A DNA stretch of 64,000 nucleotides from Papiliotrema nemorosa (lineage: Eukaryota > Basidiomycota > Tremellomycetes > Tremellales > Rhynchogastremaceae). The translations under genes and the position numbers were made by a program. A model generated the notes under the pieces. The model saw nothing but the letters and a program-made list of their open reading frames with translations, ran no database searches and was not told the origin of the DNA. This document shows, piece by piece, positions 1 through 11,648 of this stretch. The stretch covers positions 62,001 to 126,000 of the forward strand of contig JASKOT010000007.1 in NCBI GenBank assembly GCA_032158125.1. Direction: 5' to 3'. Each line of letters opens with the position of its first letter. Position 1 is the first letter of the stretch.

Positions 1-2
1 GA

Positions 3-2274
3 TTGAGCAGGACAACCGAGATGCTGCGCCGATACCCTGCGTTACAAGTGCTGGACAAACCGCCGCATACATCCCCGGCGCTGAAAAGGCTTCGAGGCGG
101 AGTGGTCTCTATGCTGCCGAGTCGATTCAGTGGACTGGTAGATGGCCCACGAATCGACCCACGAATCGACCCACGAATCGACAATATCAGGTCTGAAGAG
201 GCTCGAGTACCGGATAGTCCTATTGCTATCAGTATCACTTCACCCAGCAAATTCGAGCGAAAACGAGGTAGTGTCATGTCCGAGGTGACGCGTGAAGGGG
301 AGACGGACGAAGGGATGACCACTCTGCCTAGTGCCGAGATTCAAGTCGCGACAAAGGGACGCATGAGTTCAAGTCCAATCTTCTTCTGCGGTCGACCGGG
401 CAGTGCCGCTGTGGTCAGAGGCGAAGACGGATACGAGCTGGATTGGTTGACCGCTGGAGTCCTACCTGGGTGAGCAGAATGATCTTCGGAATGTCAAATC
501 GCTGATTCGCAGTCTCGTGCCGAACATCAAGATTGGCTCAGATGTCAAGATTGGCCCTGGACCCGCTGAACTCGCCGCTCGACGAGCCTCACAGCTTGTC
601 ATGGAAGCTGACGATCTCGCCATGGCTCAATTCAGAAACAGTCTCGATATGACCACTCCTCACCGAAAGGGTCATTCACGAGGATATAGCTCTAGCGTCG
701 ATTTCGGTGTTTCACCCGATTTCAATGGTGCTTTGGCTTCTACACCCCACGGTTCGAGTGTCAAGAGACGACTCCGGCACAAAAAGAGTTTTAGCTTGCC
801 TACGATCCACCCGGCAGATTTTACCGATGTTCGAAACTCATTCGACGATTGTGGCAGGAACGCTACTCCCAAGAAGGCTGGCGTTACGGAACTCGATATG
901 GGTATCGATCTACCGCCTGTGCCGGCGCATCTGTCTCCAGGAGATCTAAGCCGAGTGACGGAAAGTGACGAAGCCAACGAGTCGAGCCTCATGCGAGTGA
1001 CCATCCAGGATATGGGTGAAGCCATTCTCGCCCTGTCGTCCCCTGTGTCGGCTTCGAAGAGCGAAATCTCGGGTCACGACATGTCGTCAAGAATCAATCT
1101 TTCGGATCTTGCGCCTATCATTTTACACGGAGACACGCTTCACGCCTCCTTCAGCAGCTCCATTCGATCAGAAGAAGAACACATGGCAGAGGAGATGGAA
1201 GCAGTGTTGGCTATGGACACTCCGACTCGTGCCGAATTTGTCATTTCGCCTCCGCCGTCGTCCTACGCTTCTTCGCTGGGCGGTCGAGATTCCAGAGCGA
1301 GCCTACGAACTACGAGGAGCAGGATGAGCCTGGATGATGTTCCGCCTGTACCACAATCTCGTTTCTCTTCTGGCTGGACTACCCCTGCGAATACGACGAA
1401 CATTGCGACTCAAGGCCAATTCGCCGATGCCGACGAACCACTTGCTCCTGCTCAGGACGTTTCACTCCAAATGTCTGAAATGGGTAGCAAGTACGGGGGT
1501 GGAGGTCAAGATCTTCGAACGACAACTTCCATGCCATCCATGGCGTACTCTCATCCTCACCCTCCGCCGATCCACTACGCCTCGTCCATTCCCAACTTCT
1601 CTCGACCTGCCGTCGGATCAATGGCCGCCCATCCACCTGTTCCTGTGCAACAGCTACATGCGCTCCGCTCGAAGAAGTCCACAGAGACAATGTCGAGTGA
1701 CTATACGCAGGGTACCACTACTACAGCGGAAACGGACGATTCGCCATCACGACCCACTGAAGAGTTTAGGTTAACTCGACAAGAAGCGGAGCGACTGCAA
1801 AAGCTCAAAGAGAGAAAACAACACTTGATGGATGTCTACCCGGATATCGAGACGAAAGCTAGATCCAAGAAAGGGAAGAAGGACCAGGAAGAGGGTGGAA
1901 GATCTAGATCTGCTCTGGGACATCGAGATCGAGAAAAGGAGAAGAAGAAGGCGTTGGAGAATAAACCGAGAAACGGGCTCAAACCCCTTGAACTGGTCAA
2001 TCGGGTGGAGAATCGACTCTCTATGCCTCTTCCGCCATCTGGCAAGAGAGTTTCTGTTCTTGCGGATTACGATACTTCGCGAAAGGGCTCGAATGGCGAG
2101 AAGGGGAGCAATAAACTTACCCAAGGAGCGACTGGACAGAAGAGAGAGGGAGGTGAGAAGGTGTCCAAGATGTCCATGACATCTACAGGGAGTGGCAAGG
2201 AGAACATGGGTGGAAGAGTGGTCAAGGGAAACAAGACGTCGACTGGGTCGGCGCCTAGGGTTCTGCGAGCGTAA
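3..2274 (+). CDS. Ser/Pro-rich protein of unknown function, 5' end outside the window
   Basis: Two coding blocks are joined by a 43-nt intron (470-512, GTGAGC...CAG). The join keeps frame as Val-Leu-Pro-Gly-Leu-Val-Pro-Asn, and coding then runs to the TAA at 2272-2274. The open frame reaches the left window edge, so the true start is probably upstream; the first in-frame ATG is at 21. The product is low in complexity, rich in Ser, Pro, Arg and Asp, with no membrane segment. Its C-terminal third is strongly basic and charged (Lys/Arg/Glu runs around 1790-1960), which suggests a helical or nucleic-acid/microtubule-binding tail. A 12-bp unit repeated three times (146-181) encodes Arg-Ile-Asp-Pro repeats. 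I do not recognise a domain. It could be a polarity, signalling or cytoskeletal scaffold, but that is speculation. Confidence 0.7.
146..181 (+). repeat. 12-bp tandem repeat, three copies, in coding sequence
   Basis: The unit cccacgaatcga occurs three times head to tail at 146-157, 158-169 and 170-181. The unit is a multiple of three, so it adds Arg-Ile-Asp-Pro tetrapeptides without shifting frame. Length variation between strains would be expected. Confidence 0.85.
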
Positions 2275-2716
2275 TGGATCAAGGGCATCGAAGTACTACG
2301 ATCATCACGTCTGTGACTAGGAATATACTGTGTACTGGACATCATGATGGACTTGAGTGTATGATAAGCAACGGAGCACGTAAGTCTTGCTGCATGGTTG
2401 AGGCCCAGGGCATGTGCTGTTGTCTTGCATGCGGCAAAATAGCTATATCATAGATGCGATGGTAAACGATGATGGGGTATCGCGAGACGTCAAGCATAGT
2501 ACATGATACAATGATAATTTTTTTTCTTTCTTCTTCTTTGTTTGCCCCTGCGCGCACAGTGCCACCTCTTATTCTTCCCACCGGTCATTATGAATGAGGG
2601 CAAATGCTGTGAGGGGTTTTGAGGTCTGATGCCGAGACGCCGCGTATCGTACTTTTGGATACAACAAGGGGTTTGTCGTTCGAGATTGAGGTCTACGTCT
2701 GGGACGCAGGCAGAGT
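2275..2716. other. Convergent intergenic region
   Basis: This 442-bp gap lies between the stop of the Ser-rich gene and the stop of RPB7, so it holds both 3' ends. A T-rich tract lies near 2517-2540. I see no convincing coding exon, RNA gene or repeat. Confidence 0.6.
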
Positions 2717-3738
2717 CTACTCTGGTATTTGACCCAAAAAGTCTTTCTTTATCGTCCCAATGGCAAACTGCCGATCAGCTTGAGAATCGAGACGGGGAAG
2801 CAAAACTGACCATGTCATTGGCTTCTAATCGACATCCGACTAATTGCATGCGCACTTTGGTGTCTTTTTGTATCACCTCATTCTCGGATCGATACGATTG
2901 AGGTGAAGAGTTGGGATCAAACTTCATATCCGCATTGACAAGCTATCCTCGTCAGCATCACGTGACCCGCAGTGAGAATAGACGAATGAGGAGGAAGGAG
3001 CGAGATCAGTGACAAATCGATCAATTACTACAAGATCGTCCCGGCATACTCAACATTGCTTCACAGCTCTGTTGTCCCTATGCTTTTCTGTCATCATGAA
3101 AGGGGAGGGGTACAAGTATGTGAAATTCAGGCCAAGCGAAAACTTACATGGGAAGAGACGAAGACTTGCAGTGGGCCGACCATGGCGAAGAAACCCATCT
3201 GGATCGTGAGTTTATGCCGAGAAAGCCGAGAAAATGGGAGTTCACCTTATTCACAATGGTGACCTTTCCATCGACCACCTCTCCCTTGAATGGTTTCATC
3301 ACGATGGCTTGGTATGTACACCTAAACCTCGCTTGACCCGTTGAAGGCATGATCTTTCCATCTCCCGTTGAAGTGATCTGCACCACCCGGATGATGTAGC
3401 TGTACCGTTAGCTTTGAGGATTCATAGTGATCATGAACTCACCCATGTTTACCGCTACATGTCCCCTCTACATCGTCGTACAGCTTTTGGCGGAGATATT
3501 CTTCCAGCTGAGCTCCGAAATACGACGGATGAAGCAGGATGGTATGTGACAACTCTCGCTGTATGGTACAACCAAACGGACCATCGTGATTAGCGTGCCG
3601 AAGGGGTGAAAGAAAGATACGAGTTGCATGTGGGATAAAGTATTGAACGGGTGAAAGGTGAGAAGGGAGGATCGAGTGTCAGCGCCTTTGCAACAATGTA
3701 TATTGTTCGAGGCGGGTGATACGAACGAGGAAGAACAT
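2717..3738 (-). CDS. RPB7: RNA polymerase II subunit Rpb7
   Basis: Rpb7 pairs with Rpb4 to form the Pol II stalk, which binds emerging RNA in the nucleus. Six exons are predicted: 3727-3738, 3443-3558, 3246-3399, 3148-3198, 2811-2942 and 2717-2767. Spliced, they encode 171 residues, the same length as yeast Rpb7. Family signatures are present in order: the [18 protein letters not shown] start, [16 protein letters not shown], the [11 protein letters not shown] core and [15 protein letters not shown] leading into the OB fold, and a [13 protein letters not shown]-terminus. The first coding exon is only 12 nt (Met-Phe-Phe-Leu), and introns 1 and 4 (168 and 205 nt) are long for this locus. The Pol III paralogue Rpc25 fits much less well. 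It is divergent from RPI1. Confidence 0.95.
3006..3097 (-). ncRNA. Weak C/D-box snoRNA-like pattern inside RPB7 intron 4
   Basis: On the minus strand, ATGATGA (3091-3097, matching box C RUGAUGA) is followed about 90 nt later by CTGA (3006-3009, box D). The spacing suits a C/D snoRNA, and the host intron is unusually long. Against this, the flanks outside the boxes are pyrimidine-rich on both sides and do not pair into a terminal stem, and I could not identify an rRNA target. It is reported as a weak candidate only. Confidence 0.15.
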
Positions 3739-4273
3739 CCTGAATTCGTGCACTCCACTTCACGCCAGTTGATCCACCAGCTGAAGGTGCCAGACGAGGT
3801 GTATACGATCGCTTTTGATTTTCGTTTGCTCTTTTTCTTCCGTGTCGAGGAGACGTCGTGCTGGTGACTGTGTCCTTCTGAGAGGATATAGAGACCGTTC
3901 ACACGACGAGTCGAGAAGTGTAAAAGAGCGACGAGGATCAAAGGCTGATCAGATGGCGAGGATGTTTCTATAACATACGAAGGGTGAGAGAAGGGCAAGG
4001 AAGCAGACGAGTGTTGGGGTTTAGTTTGGCTGGTAGGGCGAGGGGGAGGGGTGAAGTGATAAGCTATCCATTTGATCCCGCTGCTGATGGGTGCATGACG
4101 TGTCACTCCACTCACCTATCGGAGTGTTTACCCGGAGCAATCGATTAACCGCCTGCCATACGGTCCGAAAGGTCACTTTGTAGAGATCCCCCACTCACAA
4201 CTCCACAAATAAAAGAACAGCGCATCCCAACATACGGTCAATCTCCAGAATCGCTCGCTGTAGACCCATCGTC
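3739..4273. promoter_or_regulatory. Divergent promoter region RPB7/RPI1
   Basis: This 535-bp gap lies between the start codons of two divergently transcribed genes and must contain both promoters and 5' UTRs. I could not pick out a clear TATA box or a known factor site. The open frames crossing it have no protein-like composition. Confidence 0.5.
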
Positions 4274-5542
4274 ATGCCTTCACCAGCCGTCAAACGACTA
4301 TCATTCTCGGAAGAGGGAAAACCGGTAGTCAAACCGCTCAATGCTGACTCTCCCGCCGTGAGTGAAATTCCGTCTCTATGACCCAAACCACCCGAGTGGT
4401 GCTAGGCTCACGAGACAGTTTGTCCCTCCATCCCAGCCTGTCACACCAGGGAAGCAACTACCTACGTCTGTCCCATTACCCGTTCTACCCGCCGTTGAAG
4501 CTGCAAAACGTCTCGCGGCATTCTCAGCCGTTGACAGGCATGTGGGGGCGAATGACCGGATCATCGGTATCGGATCAGGATCCACCGTTCCATACGTCGT
4601 CGATAGGATAGTAGCCCAGGGCAAGGAGGCCAACGCCAACCGGGTGTTTGTGCCGACAGGTGAGGTGATTCTCTGACAGACTGCTGAGATGCAGGATTCC
4701 AGAGCAAAGAATTAATCATCGCTGCTGGATTGAACCTCGGTGATGTGGATCAATTCCCAGAGTTGGACGTGACCATTGATGGAGCCGACGAGTAAGCGAC
4801 TTGCCAGTCATAATCTTTTTTGTTTGCTGATCATGTTCAGAGTGGACAATGACCTCAATTCGATCAAAGGTGGAGGCGCATGTCAACTGAGGGAGAAGGT
4901 CCTAGCGGAAGCTGCCAAAACTTGGATCATCGTCGCGGACTACAGGAAAAACAGCCATGTTTTGGGTACAACGGTCAGCATCCCCCGTTCTCCTCGAGCT
5001 CGCGAAGCTGACTTGCAGTGGAAACAAGGGATCCCAATCGAGGTGGTGCCGTTTGCTTATGCCAAAGTCCTGCACAATTTGGCAGAGCTCGGCTCGCCGT
5101 CAAAAATGCCGGATGGAAAGCCTGGATTGACATTACGGATGGGCAAGATGAAGGCCGGCCCAGTCGTCAGCGATAATGGAATGTTCATCATCGATGCCCC
5201 GTTCCCCGAAGAGCAAATGAAGAATCCGTCAGATGTGAGTTCGACGACGCTCGCTGGAGACATTAGCTCACGACTAGCTGTTGGAAAAGATCAAAATGTT
5301 GACTGGTGTTGTCGAGGTCGGGCTTTTCTGCGGCATGGCCAAAGCGGCGTACTTTGGAAACGAGGTGGGTTTGCTGCCTGCGTGGATGAGAAACGGACTG
5401 ACGTGTCTAGGACGGTACAGTGCAAGCTCGATACGAGGATGGAAATGTTGAGAAGATTGATTCGGTCCCAGATCACCCAGTCATGGCGTTAGGCACAAAG
5501 GTCACCCAAAAGCTGGCCGAGGAGGGCACGCAAGTTCAATAA
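4274..5542 (+). CDS. RPI1: Ribose-5-phosphate isomerase
   Basis: It interconverts ribose-5-phosphate and ribulose-5-phosphate in the non-oxidative pentose phosphate pathway, in the cytosol. Predicted exons are 4274-4357, 4419-4659, 4695-4791, 4841-4973, 5019-5234, 5278-5364 and 5411-5542. RpiA-family motifs are clear: [13 protein letters not shown] (phosphate loop), [14 protein letters not shown] (catalytic Asp/Glu), [11 protein letters not shown], and the late stretch [15 protein letters not shown]. About 35 N-terminal residues precede the usual fold start, longer than in bacteria but common in fungi. The first intron's acceptor could be at 4418 or 4436 without changing frame. It has a single-copy housekeeping look, with no sign of truncation. 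Confidence 0.95.
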
Positions 5543-5875
5543 GACCTGCGGAAGGGAATCAGCAGACTCTTCTATAGATCTATCAAGGGGATGACAATGC
5601 ATTGTTGCTTTCATACTGAAGTCTAGCTGCGCAGCGCTGTCCTCAAGCATGTGGAGACTTGACAGGTGTTACACTTCGTTCGAGCCACAGTGATCGACGT
5701 CGACGCAATGCTCCGAAATAATCGGCGAGGTCGCGGTTAGTCATACTCTGTTTGATGCCGGCCACTCGGTCTATAACGTCGGCGACCGCAGCGTATCACC
5801 TTTCTCTCATTGCACCATACACGACTTGACACGACTATCACGCCCAGGACCTGCCCTTACTGTGTACTGCAAGTC
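5543..5875. other. Tandem intergenic region
   Basis: This gap of 333 bp lies between RPI1 and the downstream F-box gene on the same strand. It should contain the RPI1 3' UTR and the F-box promoter. I see no RNA gene, repeat or recognisable motif. Confidence 0.5.
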
Positions 5876-7873
5876 ATGCTGGACCAGATCCCATCTGAAG
5901 TTCTGAGCCTGATCGCGCTTCACCTATCACTGTCCACTTTATCCCCACCTATCCCTCTCCTTCAATCATGCAAATCGGTCCACTCTGCCCTTTCACCCGC
6001 CAACAATGCTAGACTCTACGGTCGGCTCTTCCGTTCGGCCTTTGATACTGCCGCTGTGGAAAGGCGTCTAGGCGCAGACGGGATTCACGCTGGGAATATT
6101 ACCAACGAGCTCAAACGGCGAGTAGTAGCCTTGAGGCGGATTGAAAGGATGATAAGGACGCAAAATCTGGCAGATGTCAGGGTGAATGATCTATGGGTGG
6201 TATACATCATGCTGATCGAGAATGGTCCGTGATGACTTGTGGTCAAGCTGACCGGCAGACGGGAAGAACATTCAGCATTTGATTCAACCCGATGGCGAGG
6301 TCCAGCTGAATACATTCTTGCGACTGTACAGCGAGCAGCACCTTTTACCCGCTGGGATCGAACCGGGATATCCAAAAGAGACCACGGAGAGGGCGCTGGT
6401 CATGTGGATAGATTGGCTCTTGTCAGGTTACGGTGAGTTGACTGTCCCCCACAGTACCCCTGATCGCCTTGACGCTGATTTGCAGAATCAACCAGGAAGT
6501 TGAGCATGGAAACCATCGAACAGCGCGAAGAGAGAATGTTCATCCTTAGACCTTATGTCTTTGCCCCACAACGCTACGAGCTGTGTTTCGCCCCATGGAC
6601 GATCGCCGATTTACCCATCACCGAAGCTGTTCCCCCTATCAGTCGGGACAACCCATTCATAGCGGACCTTACGCCGAAAGCCAGAGGGGTCACAGTGGAG
6701 CATTTCGGCAAGACTTTGCAGATCTCGGGACCGCTCTTGGCCCATGCGGCCATATTGCTGTTCTTCGTCAAGCGACCCGGGGCGAAGAAAGAGTCGACAT
6801 CGGGATTGCTATTGCCCATACAAGCGCTTCTGGCGCAGAACGGCACAGCTCAGGCGAATGCGAATGGGCCGACCAACGGAGATGCTTCCGCGCCCAATCT
6901 TCGACCACGAGTGATAGAAGATGACGACGAGGAAGATGGAGTCGAGACGTTTGGTGCGATACGCGATTTGATCTCCACTTCGTCAAATCACGATCGCGAT
7001 TTTGAGCGTTTGCGGACTTGTTACGACCCCTTTTCGTGTCGAGGAATGAAAAGGTCCGCCTGGAGAGGAAGCTGGGAGGGCAGTTGGGAAGGCAACTTTT
7101 CCTTTTTCGATTTTGAAGCGTTCAAGAATATGCTGGCGGGGCATAGTACTGCGCTGTATGAAGGCGAATATGGAGAGCAAGCGCAGGTCTGGAGGTTGAC
7201 GGAGACTTGGGTATGGAGCAAAGAGTGGGGCAAGAGAAAGGCTAGGCAGAGGCAAAGAGAGAAAGAAGAGAGAGCAAAGTCGAGGCGAGAGCGCAGAGAC
7301 AAGGGGGAGGAGGTTTCCGAAGACGAGGATATGGATTCTCCATCTCTAGACAAGGGCAAGGGGAAAGCGAGGGGTCTACCGCTGAAAGGTCCGGCCACCA
7401 ATGCTGGGTTCCCGACCGATTTGCCGCCTTCTACCTCGGCCGGCTTGGCCACAGCGGCTGCAGAAGCAATCACGCTCAAAGAGACGATACAGCAACAGGT
7501 GGACGCAATCGAGGGTTTCGAGATTGTCCCGAGCAGCGAGCTGGAAGAGGCACTAGACGAACCTGACGGAGGGGAAGAGGCTGGTCTGGAGATGATTTTG
7601 ACGGGTGTCGGGCATTCCGCATGGGGTAGATTCATCCTCAAAGGAAAAGTCCGCGCTTGGGATGGGATGGCTTCCCTTGTCAAGGAATATGCCGTGAGTG
7701 ATAGTTGTACGATGGGGGTAGACTGACCCCGTTAGCCCGATTCGAGGGGTAAATGGATATACCGGGGCTACGTTGTATCGGGCGATATCTTTGTCGGTCG
7801 ATGGCGAGACACGTTTACGCCGGAAGAGTATGTCGGATACGAAGGTACATTCATACTAAATCGTCGATCGTGA
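5876..7873 (+). CDS. F-box protein, putative SCF substrate adaptor
   Basis: Predicted exons 5876-6224, 6259-6432, 6486-7693 and 7736-7873 give about 622 residues. The N-terminus (LDQIPSEVLSLIALHL and following Leu/Cys residues) is F-box-like, implying Skp1 binding in an SCF ubiquitin ligase. The middle carries an acidic stretch and a Lys/Arg-rich charged helix (about 7225-7370). The end has a conserved-looking block, WIYRGYVVSGDIFVGRWRD followed by GYEGTFILNRR, as in other fungal F-box proteins. I ended the last exon without splicing at the GT near 7844, because reading through gives this C-terminus and a stop at 7871-7873. Its substrate is unknown. It converges on RRP41 with only 48 bp between stop codons. 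Confidence 0.8.
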
Positions 7874-7921
7874 AAATGCGTAGTACAGTATATTACTCCT
7901 TGATGAACTTCATGACGACCT

Positions 7922-8816
7922 CTATGCCGCCTCGATCGGCTTTGTGACCCCCGTGACTGCCTCTATCCTGTCTACGACTGTCCTTGTCCTTGCTTTGACT
8001 ACGCTCTCCATTTCCGTCTTGATCACTCCGCATGCCTCGACTCCGAGCAGCAGCATCTCTTCAAATCGGTCAACGTGCAGACGTGTCTCCATTTGGACAA
8101 GAGTGACCTTGCTGCTATTGGGTATCGAGGCCACAACGAGGGTGGGCAGATCCGATTCCTCTGGTGCTGAGAGGTCGAGCAGAGGTTGTGTCAGATGTAG
8201 ACCGATGGACAGGGACGTCACATAGTCGAGCATTGAGATACCCGCATCTATCAGAGCCAGCGATGTGGCGTTGATAGCGGTGGACAGGATTCCTGCGCTG
8301 TCAGTATCGGTAATGAGGCACCTTGATGGCGAAGTACTCACCTCCATCGGCTGAAATGACTTGAATATTTATGGTAATCTCACTTCGGGGATAGAGGTGA
8401 GTCATAATGACCGGCTCAAAAGTCTGTCTGACAGCAGCTCCAATCTCCAGTAGACGTCTATGGTTAGTCGTGACATATGACGATCACTCACTTGTCACCC
8501 CTCGTCCTCCTGACTTCTCTTGATCCTGCCCAGGGAGCTACGCCCACTTCAACGACGATGCTGGCCCGATCATGAGCCACATTGGCTCTCTGTTTGGCTT
8601 CCCTTGGACCGAACACGCAGCACTGTACAGTGGTCAGTCCCTGAGAGACGGTAGCCGAGCCGTCGGACGCTGGATGCGTGCCCAGTTCCAGTGAGAGTGT
8701 TCGTAGTTCATAAGGTCTTCGAGCGTCGTGTCGAAGGCCTGAAGTTCAGCCTAGCATACAGTATCACAAATCAGCTTACCGCCGTCATTCAGTACCTCCA
8801 GCCTCGAAGATGACAT
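7922..8816 (-). CDS. SKI6: Exosome core subunit Rrp41/Ski6 (RNase PH fold)
   Basis: A subunit of the nine-protein RNA exosome ring that threads RNA to Rrp44/Rrp6 for 3'-5' processing and decay, in nucleus and cytoplasm. Predicted exons are 8780-8816, 8492-8738, 8342-8457 and 7922-8292, giving 256 residues, usual for the family. Signatures include SRLEVLNDGGLRHDARRPYE at the start, the HPASDGSATVSQGLT segment, VRQTFEPVIMTHLYPRSEI, and IQVISADGG followed by NATSLALIDAGISM. Eukaryotic Rrp41 has lost the phosphorolytic activity of archaeal homologues; I did not test residue by residue. The later ATG of the upstream frame was rejected because this one begins the conserved N-terminus. Confidence 0.93.
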
Positions 8817-9160
8817 GACGAGAAATGAGCTGTCGAGTGAATATGGATGAGTCTTGAAATCTCTGAATGTGATCGGAGGGTTGGGATGAGCGGAGATTGC
8901 CGATAGTCCGCCGGTATAACTGCATCTAATACTGCGCAGATGAATGGCCCGGATCGTCATCCCGGAAACGGTCAATTGCAGACACTGAACATCGACTAGA
9001 CATTCACCGTCGCCCACAGCGTACTCGAGGAGCATAGACCAGGGCGGAGAGTTGTCTGAGCGGAGCAATCGGCACATCGTGCACTAGTCATATAGAGTGA
9101 CCCATTCTTGTCGGCAGACCCGAAATCACCCTCACACCCTGGTCTGCCGACCAAAGGAAG
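8817..9160. promoter_or_regulatory. Divergent promoter region RRP41/LDB17-like
   Basis: This 344-bp gap separates two divergent start codons. Reading frames cross it but lack family similarity and sensible splice partners. I see no definite TATA box or repeat. Confidence 0.45.
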
Positions 9161-11436
9161 ATGACACTCGCAGGCGGGCAGGTCATCGTTGACCATCCCA
9201 CGCATCATGGTCACGCACGGCATTCGTCTAGTAGTACTGGGAGACATCACAGGAGACGATCGTCCAAACACCATCAAGAGAATGCCGCGGTTGTAGACCA
9301 CGGCTTGGCAGAAGGCAGTATGGGTGTCCATGTTAGAGTTCATTCCGCCGAACAGTTTTGGAGCGGTAAGCTTGACGATGATCGTTGAGATCAAGGAGTG
9401 AGCTGATGAGTAGAACTCGAAGCGGTACTTGTCATTCCGGATGATTGCAACCTGAATCAATTGGACAATACCCTTCGGATGTTTGTGACTTTCTGCGCGG
9501 CTTATCACGGTATGCACGATCGAACCTTCGCCAAAAAGCTAGCTTACGGTGCAGATGAGTATCTACAAAGCGCACAAGAAATGTACCAAGCCGTCGAGAG
9601 TCTGTTGGATTCTGAATTGTACACCTTCTACTATGAACGGATGGTCGGGATCATGATGGTCGATGCTCAGGAGGTCAGTAGCTTCCACATCTCATTTTGT
9701 GACGTTGTCAGCTCATATGCAGAATACAAACCCACATGAGCTGTACATTTTGTATCATATCATCCTGTACTATGGGCAGAGACATCCTTCATTGTTCCGG
9801 TCTCACCGGAAATGGAGAAAGTTGTTACCCACCCTGGGCGAAGTGGTCGGACTGGACGTAGACGAGGTGAGGGTCGGCAAGAAGTGGCATACAGTCTTGC
9901 TGATTGGTCAGACATTCATTCTTGGTCTCCCACCTATCGAGTCCAGGCTGCGACTTCCCGCTACGGACCTCATGTACGAGGTCTGCAGGGTGCAAAAGCT
10001 TTCCACGGGCGAACTGGCGCAATTCGACGACGGATTTATCGATCATCTGTTTGAGTTGGTGGAAACGACAAGAGACCATCAAGATGAGCGACTCAACTAC
10101 GCCGTCATCAGACTCATAGTAAGCTGAGCCTCGCAGCCGGATCATAGAGCTTACGCCCAGATCGCTCTGAACGAGCAATTCATGGTATCCACCTTGCCCA
10201 AACCCACCAAGATCATCACTACCCCTGTTCCATCCACCTCGGATCTCACCGAAGAACCCGAGAGCATCTTTTCAATGTCTCCAACTTCACCTATCAAGCC
10301 CTCGCCTCTGCGACCCAAACATCTTTCAGTCGACACCCATGTCCGAAATCACCATAGAGCGAGCAGCGGGTCGGCCATACACACTCATGAACATGGGGAA
10401 GATGCGAAGAAGATGAACAGGGTCCTAATTGTTCTCATGCGGAGATTGGGAAGTAGCAAGACGTTTGGCGAGAATGTCATTTTCATGCTCAATCGAGCGG
10501 GTACGTTTGCCAATTCTCAACATGTCACAGCTAATGTGGTAGAGAACTCCCCGGAAGGCCTGTGCATGCAACTGCTTGTACTGAAGATCCTGTATCTTCT
10601 CTTCACCACACCTGGCACGCAGGAGTACTTTTACACCAACGACCTTAGAGTCTTGCTGGATGTGTTTATCCGTGAGCTTGTGGACCTGCCGGACGAAGCC
10701 GAATCAGTCAGTTCTATCGTGACTGGATGTGCACCGTACTGACCTGCAGCTTCGACATACATATCTTCGAGTCCTCTACCCGCTTCTCAACCACACCCAG
10801 CTTCGCAATGACCCATACAAGCGACCTCAGATCAAGCTGGTGCTTCGAAGTTTGATCTCCAACACTCATATCCGAGACGTCGGGACGACCACACTCAGGC
10901 TGGTCGAGCGATGCCTGGAGGAACCTCATAAACTGGAGCGGAGCCATAGCGCCGAGAACGTCCGACCTGAGCCGACCTGCTCCGCCCTGTCTCTCGATTC
11001 TGTCGCTCTGGCTCTGCCCAAATCTCACCTGCCGACATCGATATACTCGTCAAGAGATCCAGTGAGAACGTCGTCCTTGATGGATGTGTCGGAATCGGCG
11101 ACAGCGCATACACGACCTCGCTCAGCGTCTTCAGCCACGTCCATCGGCGGTCGAAGCGATACGTCCGATTCTGTTGCGCCTGGGAAAAGGCGGAAAGCCC
11201 CTGCTCCACCTTCGAAAAAGTTTAGTGTGGGCAGTGCGGGCGTCTCGGGTGATGAAAGGAGCAATACACCGGTCATGCCGAGCACTCCGACTATCGAGGA
11301 GGAAAAGGGGGATTTCATGGCGCAAAAGCCAGCTCAGCAAGGGTTGATTGAAGTGGGAGGCAGGAAGATTCCGCCTCCACTGATCGAGGTGCATTCGGTC
11401 CCGCCTGTCGAGGGGTGGATTAGATTTGGGGAGTAG
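9161..11436 (+). CDS. LDB17: Ldb17/Dip1/SPIN90-type Arp2/3 regulator
   Basis: Members of this family (Ldb17 in budding yeast, Dip1 in fission yeast, SPIN90 in animals) activate Arp2/3 at endocytic actin patches to seed the first filaments. Predicted exons are 9161-9365, 9414-9673, 9723-10118, 10161-10500, 10543-10706 and 10750-11436, giving 683 residues. The armadillo-like leucine-rich domain spans roughly residues 65-450, including [20 protein letters not shown], the motif [20 protein letters not shown], and the helix pair [18 protein letters not shown]. The C-terminal ~200 residues are disordered, rich in Ser and Pro (for example [13 protein letters not shown]), fitting SH3 ligands. A His/Arg-rich N-terminal stretch is unusual. 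Family assignment rests on remembered domain patterns, not a search. Confidence 0.8.
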
Positions 11437-11648
11437 TGCGATCACGAGGGAACATTCGCCTCGAGGAAGAGAGCTTCATGCCGGACAGCCGCATGTGTAT
11501 GGACTGGCGACTATTTCTTATTACAGTCCAGAGCTTGTCAAGGTGAAGGGATACCAATGATACAGGTTGTAGATCATACCATACATGTAAAGTTTCGCAT
11601 CATCACCATCTAGTATCGCTACATGGACATCTTCGAATGAATGTTGGC

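Noticed and set aside
7021..7683. 220-codon minus-strand frame, Ser/Leu-rich
   Set aside because: It is the reverse complement of the charged Lys/Glu/Arg part of the F-box protein, a typical shadow.
7844..7947. Extra terminal exon of the F-box gene overlapping the RRP41 coding end
   Set aside because: Splicing at 7844 would give an overlap with RRP41 coding sequence; unspliced reading gives the usual GYEGTFILNRR ending with a stop at 7871.
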